This document shows positions 6,822-14,213 of a stretch of DNA of 19,608 nt, in pieces. How positions within the stretch are numbered: position 1 is the first letter of the stretch; each line of letters starts with the position of its first letter. Location of the stretch: assembly GCA_022839445.1 (NCBI GenBank), contig JALHFC010000017.1, forward strand, positions 1,996-21,603. The letters run 5' to 3'. The position numbers were made by a program, and so were the translations under genes. This stretch comes from Pelotomaculum sp. (lineage in GTDB: Bacteria; Bacillota; Desulfotomaculia; Desulfotomaculales; Pelotomaculaceae). Under the pieces are notes generated by a model. The model searched no databases and had not been told where the DNA came from. It was given only the letters and a program-made list of their open reading frames with translations.

Positions 6822-9479
6822 CTAACCAGTCGCCCGGCCACAGCACTTCTTATATTTTTTCCCGCTCCCACACGGGCAGGGGTCATTACGCCTAATTTTG
6901 TTCTCCTTACGGACCGGACGTTTGGCCCCTTCCTCCGCATAACGGTTCTCCGTCACCCGGCGCTGTTGCTGCTCCTTAGGCTGCACTAGATTTACCCGGA
7001 AAATATAGCGCACCACATCATCCTGGATGGAGTCGATCATGTTCTGGAACATCTCGTACCCCTCGAATTTATACTCGACCAGGGGGTCCTTCTGCCCATA
7101 GGCGCGCAGGCCGATACCCTCCCTGAGCTGGTCCATGGCATCCAGGTGGTCCATCCACTTGTCATCGACGATGCGAAGCATCACTGCCCGCTCAATCTCG
7201 CGCATCGTATCCGACCCGAGTTCTGACTCTCTGGCCTCGTAAGCCTCATGTGAGCGCTCCACTAAAAAGCTCTGCAATTCCTTACGGCCCATGCCTTCCA
7301 GGTCTTCCGCCGTCAGCTTGTGGCCGGGCAGAAAAAGCTGCTCGGCATGGTCTAAAAGGCTTTTCAAATCCCACTCTTCCGGGTAAACACCTTCAGGCGC
7401 GTAAGTAGTCACCACACGCTCTGTAGACGCCTCGATCATCTGCAAAATGTCGTCTTTTAGGTTTTCCCCGGTGAGGACCTGGCGCCGCTGCCTGTAAATG
7501 AGTTCCCGCTGCTGGTTCATCACGTCGTCGTATTGCAGCACGTGCTTGCGGATGTCAAAGTTGCGATTTTCCACCCGCTTTTGGGCCGTTTCGATGGACT
7601 TTGTGATCATACCGTGTTCAATCGGCATATCTTCTTCCATACCCAGGCGGTCCATAATCCCGGAGATGTTGTCGGAACCGAAAAGACGCATCAAATCGTC
7701 TTCTAAAGAGCTATAAAACTGGCTGGCGCCGGGGTCCCCCTGCCGGCCACAGCGTCCCCGCAGCTGGTTATCGATCCGGCGACTTTCATGCCGCTCCGTC
7801 CCGCATATGTGCAAACCGCCCAGTTCAATAACCCGATGCCTTTCTTCCTCCGTTTGCCGCCGATAATTGTCCAAAAGGGACATGAAGGCGGCTTCTTCTT
7901 CCTCTGCCGCCGCTTCGGCGATTTCCCCGTCTGACTCCAACTGGTGACTTTGCCGGCGCAATTCCTGACGGGCAAGAAACTCCGGGTTACCCCCTAAAAG
8001 GATGTCGGTGCCGCGCCCGGCCATGTTGGTGGCTATGGTAACCGCACCCTGGCGCCCCGCCTGGGCAACGATTTCCGCTTCCTTATCGTGGTACTTGGCG
8101 TTTAGCACCTGATGCGGCACACCTCTTTTCTTTAGCATGCCGCTCAATATTTCTGATTTTTCAATAGAAATCGTCCCTACCAACACCGGCTGCCCCCTGG
8201 CATTTCTCTCGGCGATCTCATCCACCACCGCCTTGAACTTGGCCTGCTCGGTCTTATATATAACATCCGGCAAATCCTCGCGGACCATCGGCATGTTGGT
8301 GGGCATGACTACCACATCCAAGCCGTAGATCTTCTTAAACTCCTGCTCTTCTGTAGCCGCCGTACCGGTCATACCGGCCAGTTTATCGTACATTCTAAAA
8401 TAATTCTGAAAAGTGATCGAGGCCAGCGTCTGGGACTCCCGCTCGATCTTGGCGCCCTCCTTGGCCTCAATGGCCTGGTGCAGGCCGTCGCTGTACCGCC
8501 GGCCGAACATCAGCCGGCCGGTAAACTCATCAACAATGATCACCTGGCCGTCTTTGACGACATAGTCCTTGTCTTTCTTCATCAGCGCGTGGGCCTTTAA
8601 GGCCTGGTTTAAGTGGTGAGTAAGCTCGATATGCACATCCTCATAAAGGTTTTCCACACCAAGTATTTTTTCCACCTTGGCTACACCAGATTCGGTGATG
8701 GCCACAGTATGAGCCTTTTCATCCACGTTGTAGTCGGTTTCCCGGATGAGGCGCGGCACGATCCCGGCAAAGGTGTAGTAAAGGTCGGTGGACTTTTCCG
8801 CCTGGCCGGATATTATCAGCGGGGTCCTGGCCTCGTCGATTAGGATGCTGTCCACTTCGTCCACGATGGCGTAGTTAAGTTCCCTTTGCACAAGCTGGTC
8901 CGGATGGTGGGCCATGTTGTCCCGCAAGTAGTCGAAGCCGAACTCATTGTTGGTGCCGTAGGTGACGTCGGAACGGTAGGCGCGTTTGCGCTCGTCCCAG
9001 TCCAGGCCGTGCACTACCAGGCCCACACTAAGGCCCAGGAAGCTATATATGCGACCCATCCACTCGCTGTCCCGGCGGGCCAGGTAGTCGTTCACCGTAA
9101 CCACGTGGACACCCCGCCCGGTAAGAGCGTTCAGGTAAACAGGCAGTGTGGCCACTAGGGTTTTACCTTCCCCGGTTTTCATTTCCGCTATGCGTCCCTG
9201 GTGCAACACTATACCACCCATAATCTGGACATCAAAATGCCTCATCCCCAGCACCCGTTTGGAAACCTCCCGCACCACGGCAAAAGCTTCCGGCAGGATC
9301 TCGTCCAGGGTCTCCCCCTGCTCCAAACGGTTCCGGAAAGCAGCCGTCATAGCCTTTAGTTCACCGTCCGGCATGGCGGACATCTTCCGCTCCAGTTTGT
9401 TGGTATCGCTAACAGTCCGTTGCAGCTTTTTAACTTCACGCGCATTATCGTCAAGCCAGTTTTTTATAAACCCAAGCAT
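6822..9479 (-). CDS. secA: Preprotein translocase ATPase SecA
   Basis: The motor ATPase that drives secretory proteins through SecYEG; 885 residues, full length. Walker A is MKTGEGKT (100-107), Walker B with DEVD is at 207-210, the second helicase-like domain carries GRGTDI and RGRCGRQGDPG, and a zinc-binding SEC-C tail ends the protein with Cys868, Cys870, Cys879 and Cys880 (CPCGSGKKYKKCC). Between GGNPEFLARQEL and the GGLHICGTERHESRRID motif there is a Glu/Ala-rich insertion of roughly 50 residues that is absent from the shorter Bacillus SecA. The ATG start has AGAGGTGG six bases upstream. The gene has its own strong promoter and runs into prfB. Confidence 0.98.
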   Translation of the reverse strand: MLGFIKNWLDDNAREVKKLQRTVSDTNKLERKMSAMPDGELKAMTAAFRNRLEQGETLDEILPEAFAVVREVSKRVLGMRHFDVQIMGGIVLHQGRIAEMKTGEGKTLVATLPVYLNALTGRGVHVVTVNDYLARRDSEWMGRIYSFLGLSVGLVVHGLDWDERKRAYRSDVTYGTNNEFGFDYLRDNMAHHPDQLVQRELNYAIVDEVDSILIDEARTPLIISGQAEKSTDLYYTFAGIVPRLIRETDYNVDEKAHTVAITESGVAKVEKILGVENLYEDVHIELTHHLNQALKAHALMKKDKDYVVKDGQVIIVDEFTGRLMFGRRYSDGLHQAIEAKEGAKIERESQTLASITFQNYFRMYDKLAGMTGTAATEEQEFKKIYGLDVVVMPTNMPMVREDLPDVIYKTEQAKFKAVVDEIAERNARGQPVLVGTISIEKSEILSGMLKKRGVPHQVLNAKYHDKEAEIVAQAGRQGAVTIATNMAGRGTDILLGGNPEFLARQELRRQSHQLESDGEIAEAAAEEEEAAFMSLLDNYRRQTEEERHRVIELGGLHICGTERHESRRIDNQLRGRCGRQGDPGASQFYSSLEDDLMRLFGSDNISGIMDRLGMEEDMPIEHGMITKSIETAQKRVENRNFDIRKHVLQYDDVMNQQRELIYRQRRQVLTGENLKDDILQMIEASTERVVTTYAPEGVYPEEWDLKSLLDHAEQLFLPGHKLTAEDLEGMGRKELQSFLVERSHEAYEARESELGSDTMREIERAVMLRIVDDKWMDHLDAMDQLREGIGLRAYGQKDPLVEYKFEGYEMFQNMIDSIQDDVVRYIFRVNLVQPKEQQQRRVTENRYAEEGAKRPVRKENKIRRNDPCPCGSGKKYKKCCGRATG

Positions 9480-9559
9480 TCTAAACCACCTCTGATCCTA
9501 ATCGTAAGGCACAAGGCGCCGGACACCGGTACGCATGTATTTCCCGTAGCCGCAGGCAT
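9464..9559 (-). CDS. Possible leader ORF overlapping the secA start (31 codons)
   Basis: An ATG at 9557-9559 lies about ten bases from the predicted secA transcription start. It opens 31 sense codons that end with TAA at 9464-9466, so the ORF overlaps the first 16 bases of secA in another frame. GAGGG lies three bases before the ATG, a rather close spacing. The peptide starts MPAATGNTCVPVSGALCLTI. It has no evident signal sequence and no known arrest motif that I recognise. Translation of secA could be coupled to it, by analogy with SecM in E. coli, but the sequence is not related. Chance is a real possibility. Confidence 0.3.
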   Translation of the reverse strand: MPAATGNTCVPVSGALCLTIRIRGGLECLGL

Positions 9560-9574
9560 TTACCCTCACTAATT

Positions 9575-9604
9575 ATTATACTTTATTTTCAATTATACCG
9601 TCAA
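9575..9604 (-). promoter_or_regulatory. Strong sigma-A promoter for secA-prfB
   Basis: TTGACG (9599-9604), an 18-base spacer and a perfect TATAAT (9575-9580) on the minus strand. Two further TATAAT hexamers lie immediately upstream within the direct repeat GTATAATTGA, so tandem start sites are possible. Confidence 0.8.
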
Positions 9605-9646
9605 TTATACACCGTTTTGAGCTGCGGTTGCCAGGAATTTGTTTAG

Positions 9647-9677
9647 AAAAAAACGCGCCCCCATGGGGAAGGGCGCG
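9647..9677 (-). terminator. Rho-independent terminator after hpf
   Basis: On the minus strand CGCGCCC (9671-9677), a 10-base loop and GGGCGCG (9654-9660) are followed directly by seven T (9647-9653). It separates hpf from the secA promoter. Confidence 0.9.
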
Positions 9678-9711
9678 CTGATATTATAACCCTAAAGATT
9701 TTAATAAATCC

Positions 9712-9740
9712 GGAAGCAAAAGAACCGTCCCCCTGCTTCC
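9712..9740. repeat. GGAAGCA inverted-repeat element with GGGGACGGTTCT core
   Basis: GGAAGCA (9712-9718) and TGCTTCC (9734-9740) flank a centre that reads GGGGGACGGTTCTTT on the minus strand. Similar hairpins with a GGGGACGGTTCT core are scattered in clostridial genomes, often near REP-associated Y1 transposases (from memory, not checked here). It lies 10 bases beyond the hpf stop and upstream of the true terminator, so it would be part of the hpf 3' untranslated region. Confidence 0.55.
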
Positions 9741-9750
9741 ACTTTAAAGC

Positions 9751-10278
9751 CTAAAGAAACTCCGGCTCGATTAGCCCGTAGTTGCCGTCCTTGCGCTTGT
9801 AAACAACATTGACCAGCTCGGTATCGGCATTGGAAAACACAAAGAAACTGTGACCTAACAAGTTCATCTGGAGGACGGCTTCCTCCACGGGCATCGGCTT
9901 AATGGCGAAACGCTTGGTTTTGACTACACGCGGGGCATCATCCTCGGGCTGGGTCTCTGCCGCAGTCTTTAACCCGTTCACAAACCTGGCGCCGCGTTTT
10001 TGCAACTTGCCCTTGTATTTCTCTATTTGCTTTTCCAGCTTCTCCACCACTAGATCGGTGGATGTATACATATCCCCGGTGCTTTCCTCTCCTCTTAAAA
10101 TAAACCCGTAAATCGGTATAGTCACTTCGATCCGGTGAAAACCCCTTTCCACAGTAAGGGTAACTTGGGCATCACCGGGGTTGACAATGTATTTATCTAG
10201 TTTGTTAAGACGTTTGTTGATGTAATCCCTCAAGGAGTCGGTAACCTCAACATTTCTGCCGCGAATATGCACCTTCAT
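9751..10278 (-). CDS. hpf: Ribosome hibernation promoting factor, long form
   Basis: Long HPF (175 residues) binds the 30S subunit and joins ribosomes into inactive 100S dimers in stationary phase. The N-terminal S30AE/YfiA domain covers about 1-95 (MKVHIRGRNVEVTDSLRDYI at the start). A charged linker follows, and the C-terminal dimerisation domain is about 118-175, with KPMPVEEAVLQMNLLGHSFF and a DGNYGLIEP tail typical of long HPF. The ATG at 10276-10278 is chosen because AAAGGGG lies 8 bases upstream; the in-frame GTG two codons earlier would be only 2 bases from it. The gene stands alone between the csp terminator and its own terminator. Confidence 0.96.
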   Translation of the reverse strand: MKVHIRGRNVEVTDSLRDYINKRLNKLDKYIVNPGDAQVTLTVERGFHRIEVTIPIYGFILRGEESTGDMYTSTDLVVEKLEKQIEKYKGKLQKRGARFVNGLKTAAETQPEDDAPRVVKTKRFAIKPMPVEEAVLQMNLLGHSFFVFSNADTELVNVVYKRKDGNYGLIEPEFL

Positions 10279-10356
10279 GCTCACAACCCCTTTCTAATAT
10301 ATCCTGCCCCTATTATTTCCTTAAACATTAGAAAACCCCGCTTAAAATACAATTAG

Positions 10357-10384
10357 AATAAATACCCCAGACTTTGCTGGGGTA
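10357..10384 (-). terminator. Probable terminator after the cold-shock gene
   Basis: TACCCCAG (10377-10384 on the minus strand), a 6-base loop and CTGGGGTA (10363-10370), then an interrupted T-rich tail TTTATTCT. The stem is perfect, but the weak tail may allow some read-through into hpf. Confidence 0.7.
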
Positions 10385-10396
10385 CATCCGGCGTTT

Positions 10397-10594
10397 TTAT
10401 ATTTTAACCACGTTGGCCGCCTGCGGCCCACGGGCGCCTTCGACGATATCGAATTCGACCTGTTGACCTTCATTTAAGGTCCTAAAGCCATCTTCCTGAA
10501 TCGCCGAGAAGTGGACAAAAACGTCCCCACCCTCTTCCCTTTCGATAAAACCATAGCCTTTCTCTTGATTAAACCACTTAACCCTACCTAACAC
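10397..10594 (-). CDS. Cold-shock domain protein (Csp family)
   Basis: A 65-residue single-stranded RNA/DNA-binding OB-fold protein that acts as an RNA chaperone. RNP1 is KGYGFI in the segment VKWFNQEKGYGFI and RNP2 is VFVHFS. The length and the ending GARGPQAANVVKI are typical. The start is a GTG (10592-10594): the perfect AGGAGGT lies six bases before it, whereas the in-frame ATG at 10598-10600 directly abuts the AGGAGGT and cannot use it. A longer frame back to 10651 is part of the leader. A promoter and a 5' hairpin lie upstream and a terminator downstream, so the gene is probably monocistronic. Confidence 0.95.
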   Translation of the reverse strand: MLGRVKWFNQEKGYGFIEREEGGDVFVHFSAIQEDGFRTLNEGQQVEFDIVEGARGPQAANVVKI

Positions 10595-10633
10595 AGACAT
10601 ACCTCCTAAAAACTTGTTCCCTAAAACATTATC

Positions 10634-10653
10634 CCGTGACTCGTAAATCACGG
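10634..10653 (-). promoter_or_regulatory. Hairpin at the predicted 5' end of the csp mRNA
   Basis: CCGTGA and TCACGG pair around an 8-base loop, starting within a base or two of the predicted transcription start (about 10654). The remaining leader to the GTG is about 40 bases. A stem at the extreme 5' end can stabilise mRNA, and cold-shock leaders often control expression by structure; a function here is inferred only. Confidence 0.45.
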
Positions 10654-10660
10654 CAATGAA

Positions 10661-10689
10661 ATGTTATCACAGGGGATAATGGTTGTCAA
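10661..10689 (-). promoter_or_regulatory. Sigma-A promoter for the cold-shock gene
   Basis: A perfect TTGACA (10684-10689), a 17-base spacer and TAACAT (10661-10666) on the minus strand, about 65 bases before the coding start. Confidence 0.75.
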
Positions 10690-10756
10690 GCATTTCCACG
10701 ACGACGATTAATTTGTCGAAAAATATTTTGTAAAAGGCTGGGTGTGAAGAAAAACC

Positions 10757-10774
10757 TGTGGATAATGTGGATAA
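10757..10774 (+). promoter_or_regulatory. Two abutting perfect DnaA boxes
   Basis: TGTGGATAA occurs twice back to back (10757-10765 and 10766-10774). It is the exact complement of the consensus DnaA box TTATCCACA. They lie about 70 bases upstream of the csp -35 and 108 bases downstream of the comFC stop, next to an AT-rich stretch. A 7-of-9 match (AGGGGATAA, 10671-10679) falls inside the csp promoter. Confidence 0.65.
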
Positions 10775-10859
10775 CGTTGTTAATAACTTATAGAATCAAC
10801 CTTAAACATGTGGGTAAATTCCCGTTGAGCCAAAAAGCATGTCATAATATGTAAACTGC

Positions 10860-10878
10860 TGGCACGAATTTTGTGCCA
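10860..10878 (-). other. Hairpin downstream of comFC
   Basis: TGGCAC and GTGCCA form a 6-base stem with a 7-base loop just past the comFC stop. Only three T follow after several bases, so it is a weak or partial transcription end at best. Confidence 0.35.
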
Positions 10879-10881
10879 TAA

Positions 10882-11634
10882 TCAGAAATAACGTCCTGCG
10901 GCAGCAGTCAGCCCGAATACCTGTTTTGCCCCGGCATGACGAATAATATATGATGCTGCCGACATAGTGCTGCCCGTTGTGAAAACATCATCGATGATCA
11001 GGACCTGTTTGCCATAGACCTTAGCGGTATTTGTCACCCTAAAGGCCCCCGCCAGGTTCGACTCCCTGGCGGATCTGGACAAGCCCGCCTGCGCAGGTGT
11101 TTCAAAATCCTTAACTAGTGACCGCCCATCAACCGGTATTTTAATCATGACGCCAATTTCTTTGGCCAGCAGGGCAGCCTGGTTAAAACCCCTTTGCCGT
11201 AGTCTATCCCCTGACACCGGTACCGGTATAATCAGATCAACGCCGGCAAACAACGGCTCCGCCCGGAGCGCCCCGGCCATCAGCTCCGCCAGATATGCAG
11301 CCAGGCTTCGCCGCCCGTTGTATTTAAAACGGTGGATGGCTTCTTTCAGCACACCTTCATAAGGCCCGGCTGCCCGGACCAGGTCAAAAGGCCAGTCGTG
11401 CCTGCGACACTCATAACAATAGTGAGCGGAAGTGTTATTTGAGATAAGCGCTCCTTTTCCAGCAAAGCGACCACACCGGGCACAGCGGGATTCCTGCCGG
11501 TAACCCTCAAAAACTTCCCCGCACAGGTTGCAGATATCACCTGCCTCACACGGCCCGCCACAAAAAGGACATTCCAGCCCCTGCGGAAAAATCAAATTCA
11601 ACAAGTCATCGAGAATCGGCAACAATACAACCAC
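10882..11634 (-). CDS. comFC: ComF family phosphoribosyltransferase-like protein (ComFC)
   Basis: A 250-residue protein with an N-terminal zinc-binding region of four Cys-x2-Cys pairs (22/25, 35/38, 51/54, 73/76) and a type I phosphoribosyltransferase fold. The PRPP loop is VLIIDDVFTTGST (211-223), and PVSGDRLRQRGFNQA (139-153) is typical of the family. In Bacillus, ComFC takes part in DNA uptake together with the ComFA helicase. No comFA is next to it here; stand-alone comFC is common and its biochemical role is not settled. The GTG start at 11634 follows GAGAGG at only 4 bases; nearby in-frame TTG codons at positions 4 and 5 are alternatives. Confidence 0.92.
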   Translation of the reverse strand: MVVLLPILDDLLNLIFPQGLECPFCGGPCEAGDICNLCGEVFEGYRQESRCARCGRFAGKGALISNNTSAHYCYECRRHDWPFDLVRAAGPYEGVLKEAIHRFKYNGRRSLAAYLAELMAGALRAEPLFAGVDLIIPVPVSGDRLRQRGFNQAALLAKEIGVMIKIPVDGRSLVKDFETPAQAGLSRSARESNLAGAFRVTNTAKVYGKQVLIIDDVFTTGSTMSAASYIIRHAGAKQVFGLTAAAGRYF

Positions 11635-11704
11635 ACTGCCTCTCTAAATTCATGTTTTATACGTTGCCCGCTACCTTCCTTTTCATTGGAGAAAATAATA
11701 TTTT

Positions 11705-11782
11705 GACGCTGAAGGACACTGATTTTTATGATTTACGCTGAATAAAATATAAGATCATAATAAATCTGCGAAAATCAGCGTC
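11705..11782. repeat. GACGCTGA inverted-repeat element
   Basis: GACGCTGA (11705-11712) and TCAGCGTC (11775-11782) enclose an AT-rich core that contains further related pieces: ATTTACGCTGAA (11731-11742) and AATCTGCGAAAATCAGCG (11763-11780). The internal echoes of CGCTGA suggest a member of a dispersed noncoding family. It lies between the GGDEF gene and comFC, in 190 bases with no gene. Confidence 0.45.
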
Positions 11783-11826
11783 TAATTCCCCTATTTTCGT
11801 CTATAGCTATATACCCCGGCCGTCTT

Positions 11827-13524
11827 TTATTTTTTATCTGCAATGGGTACGGCTGCGGTATTGACGCGATCTCCGCCGCCCGCCTTGGCCTTATCCAGCG
11901 ATCGCTCCGCAGCCCTGAATAGACCTGCAACGTCCCCGGCATCCTGCGGGAATTCAGCCAACCCGATGCTGACAGTCAGCCTTGCCGTCCTGCCGTCCTC
12001 CCGCAAAAAAGCGTGTTCCCGTATTTCACTCCGCAAAGTTTCGGCTATATCAAGCAGGCGCGCGCCCCCCGCCCCCGGCAGCAACAGGGCAAATTCATCC
12101 CCACCGTAGCGTGCGGCAAGATCATCCACCCGCGTGTCCTTTTCGATCAAAACAGCCAGTTCAGCCAGCGCGCGATCCCCGGACAGACGCCCGTAGCGCT
12201 TGTTAAACTCCTTGAAACAATCCACATCAATCAAGATTAACCCCACGGCAAAGTCCGCGCCGGCATTTTCACAAACCTCGCCCGCCACCTCATATATAGA
12301 AGTGAAATTAAACAGCCCGGTAAGTGTGTCCCGGGACAAGGCCTGTTCCACACGCCGGTTTAGCGCCATATTTTCCACGGCTACTGCAGCCTGGCCACCC
12401 AGGACGGCCATAATGTGCAGGCACTTATCGTCAAAAACCTGGGGGCGCTTGTCACCGACAACTATCACGCCCAACGCTTCGCCGCGGGAAAATAGCGGGA
12501 CAATAAGCAGCGAGCGCAACACCCGGCACAGGCCTTCTTCATCCCCGACGCGGGCATCGGTCCTGGAATCAAAAATAATCGCCGGCTCCCTGGTTATCAG
12601 TGAGCAGCCAATGATCCCCTCACCTGCATACACCCTTGTAGTGCGGAGTTGCTTGGAGAAAGGCCCGGACACTGCCACGGGCAAACAGGCCTCCCTTTCT
12701 TCCTGATAAAGATAAACGACTCCGGTATGGTAAGAAAATACCCCTTTTGAGGTTTTTAAAATCATCTCCATTAATTCCTTTGGACCGGGGACCCCCTCTA
12801 AAAATCTAGCCACTTTATAAAAAGCGTTTAGTTCCCTGTTGGCCACCTGAAGGCGGACATAATAGCGCAAAATAAACTGAAGGGCCAACACGGAAGAAAA
12901 CAGCGTCAGTACCCCGGTTAAGCCGGTATAACTATATATCATGGCTATCACAAGCCCCAGGGGCACTGTAAAAAGGTAGGTTAGCCCATCCCATTTCATA
13001 GCATCTGCCCACAACAGTCGCCTGGCTGAGATCCGCCTCGTGGGCAATAAATATAAATAAACTAGAAGGTGGTTGGACGCAATGTAGGTAACTATAAAAA
13101 TTGCCAGGGGAAGGATGTAGGAAAGCTCAGACTGGACAAGTAAACCGCCGCTCAACCTAAATAGCTCCGCCGCTGCCACCACCGCCAGGACGTACTGCGC
13201 CGCGTTAAATAGTGTGGTCCGCACGGGTTCGCCCCGGTTGGCAATGCCCTGCCCAAACAAGGCGGCCAGACCGCTGACCCAGGCGACGGCGGCCGGGCCA
13301 TAAATCAGAAAGGCCGACAAAACAAGGGCAAAACCACCTGAAAGCCGGCCATAAGGGAAGGGCACCGCCAACCATTCGGCCATAATACCGAGTACAATAA
13401 AGGGCAATAACTCCTTGACCTTGTCCAAGTCTAAAGCAGGAAATAGCATGGCCAACTGCCAAATAGCCAGTCCGACGATCAGCCACGTATATATAATGTG
13501 AACAAACCCCTGCTTCGCCTTCAA
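11827..13524 (-). CDS. Membrane GAF-GGDEF diguanylate cyclase
   Basis: A 565-residue signalling protein predicted to make cyclic di-GMP from two GTP. About seven hydrophobic segments (10-220) form an N-terminal membrane sensor, a GAF domain covers about 235-388, and a GGDEF domain about 398-553. The active-site motif is intact (GGDEF 474-478), and an inhibitory I-site RxxD (RVDD 465-468) lies exactly five residues before it, so both activity and product feedback are plausible. The usual YGHLxGD motif reads YGRLSGD (444-450). The TTG start (13522-13524) has GAGGTG seven bases upstream. The signals sensed by the membrane and GAF parts are unknown. Confidence 0.95.
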   Translation of the reverse strand: MKAKQGFVHIIYTWLIVGLAIWQLAMLFPALDLDKVKELLPFIVLGIMAEWLAVPFPYGRLSGGFALVLSAFLIYGPAAVAWVSGLAALFGQGIANRGEPVRTTLFNAAQYVLAVVAAAELFRLSGGLLVQSELSYILPLAIFIVTYIASNHLLVYLYLLPTRRISARRLLWADAMKWDGLTYLFTVPLGLVIAMIYSYTGLTGVLTLFSSVLALQFILRYYVRLQVANRELNAFYKVARFLEGVPGPKELMEMILKTSKGVFSYHTGVVYLYQEEREACLPVAVSGPFSKQLRTTRVYAGEGIIGCSLITREPAIIFDSRTDARVGDEEGLCRVLRSLLIVPLFSRGEALGVIVVGDKRPQVFDDKCLHIMAVLGGQAAVAVENMALNRRVEQALSRDTLTGLFNFTSIYEVAGEVCENAGADFAVGLILIDVDCFKEFNKRYGRLSGDRALAELAVLIEKDTRVDDLAARYGGDEFALLLPGAGGARLLDIAETLRSEIREHAFLREDGRTARLTVSIGLAEFPQDAGDVAGLFRAAERSLDKAKAGGGDRVNTAAVPIADKK

Positions 13525-13615
13525 CTAGCCACACCTCATAAATATCAAAGCTAAACCCAACCGGTACTTGGGCCGGACGCGCTATTTTGATAACGCTGCG
13601 TTTAGTTATTTCGAC

Positions 13616-13650
13616 AAAAAAAAAGGGTTTACCTCCTGTTTAAACAGGAA
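13616..13650 (-). terminator. Possible terminator after the GT2-like gene
   Basis: The palindrome TCCTGTTTAAACAGGA lies at the very end of the coding region, overlapping its last codons. It is followed by GGTAAACCC and then nine T (13616-13624). The T-run is strong but about eight bases from the stem, so efficiency is uncertain. Confidence 0.45.
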
Positions 13651-14051
13651 AGGTGGTGGAATAAGGGCACGCACAGGAGCTCCTTGCCACCAAAGCCCCT
13701 GGCGTCAAAGCGTATAACGCCGGTCCTGCCTTCCTGCTCGTCCATGGCGCCCGCTTTACCGGCGCTTATAAGCTTAAAAAAGTATTTTCCCTGCAGGCGC
13801 CTTAAGATTTCCGGCGTCTGATCGGAAGAACAGTCGTCCACCACCAGCACCTCTGCCTGGGGCATCCCTTTGATGCTCAAAAACAGCTTACGAATAAAGC
13901 CTTCCACCCACATTTCCTGATCTCTGACAACAACCACCACTTTTATACCGGGCACAGTGGGCAGCCGGTTCCTGGCAGCCACGGCCGCTCTTTCCAGAAA
14001 ACAAATCCCTGCTATAAACAGCAGCGCCAGTGACAATAGAAGCAAGTACAT
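13629..14051 (-). CDS. Small membrane-anchored protein with partial GT2 glycosyltransferase-like domain
   Basis: 140 residues. One N-terminal hydrophobic segment (2-18) is followed by a stretch that resembles the first half of a GT-A fold: GIKVVVVVRDQEMWVEGFIR (35-54) and EVLVVDDCSSDQTPEILRRL (67-86). The latter matches the VVDDGSTDGT nucleotide-binding motif of family 2 glycosyltransferases. The usual DxD metal site and acceptor half are absent, so catalysis is doubtful. The ATG at 14049-14051 has an excellent GGAGGTG five bases upstream, which argues that the gene is translated. It sits between metK and the GGDEF gene. It may be a truncated enzyme or a small family of unknown role. Confidence 0.8.
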   Translation of the reverse strand: MYLLLLSLALLFIAGICFLERAAVAARNRLPTVPGIKVVVVVRDQEMWVEGFIRKLFLSIKGMPQAEVLVVDDCSSDQTPEILRRLQGKYFFKLISAGKAGAMDEQEGRTGVIRFDARGFGGKELLCVPLFHHLSCLNRR

Positions 14052-14177
14052 ACTATCACCTCCGGAGTTATACTGCACTTTATGTGAGATAACCTCCAGT
14101 GGTGAATAACATAGCTGCTAACATAAGCCCACAGGTCACTTATCCAAATTCTAAAAAAGACACAATTCCCACGCAAC

Positions 14178-14204
14178 AAAAAAGCAGCCTTGCTTTGGCT
14201 GCTT
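14178..14204 (-). terminator. Rho-independent terminator after metK
   Basis: AAGCAGCC (minus strand, 14197-14204), a 7-base loop and GGCTGCTT (14182-14189) continue into a run of T. A T-run on the other side means it could also work in the plus direction. Confidence 0.9.
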
Positions 14205-14213
14205 CTTTTTTCC

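Noticed and set aside
10279..10362. Sigma-H or sigma-B promoter before hpf, as known in Bacillus
   Set aside because: AGGAAAT and GTTTAA are present, but matching -10 elements at the right spacing are not; no reliable call is possible.
10690..10881. Chromosomal origin suggested by the tandem DnaA boxes and AT-rich DNA
   Set aside because: Only two perfect boxes, no dnaA, dnaN, rpmH or recF nearby, and no DnaA-trio array seen.
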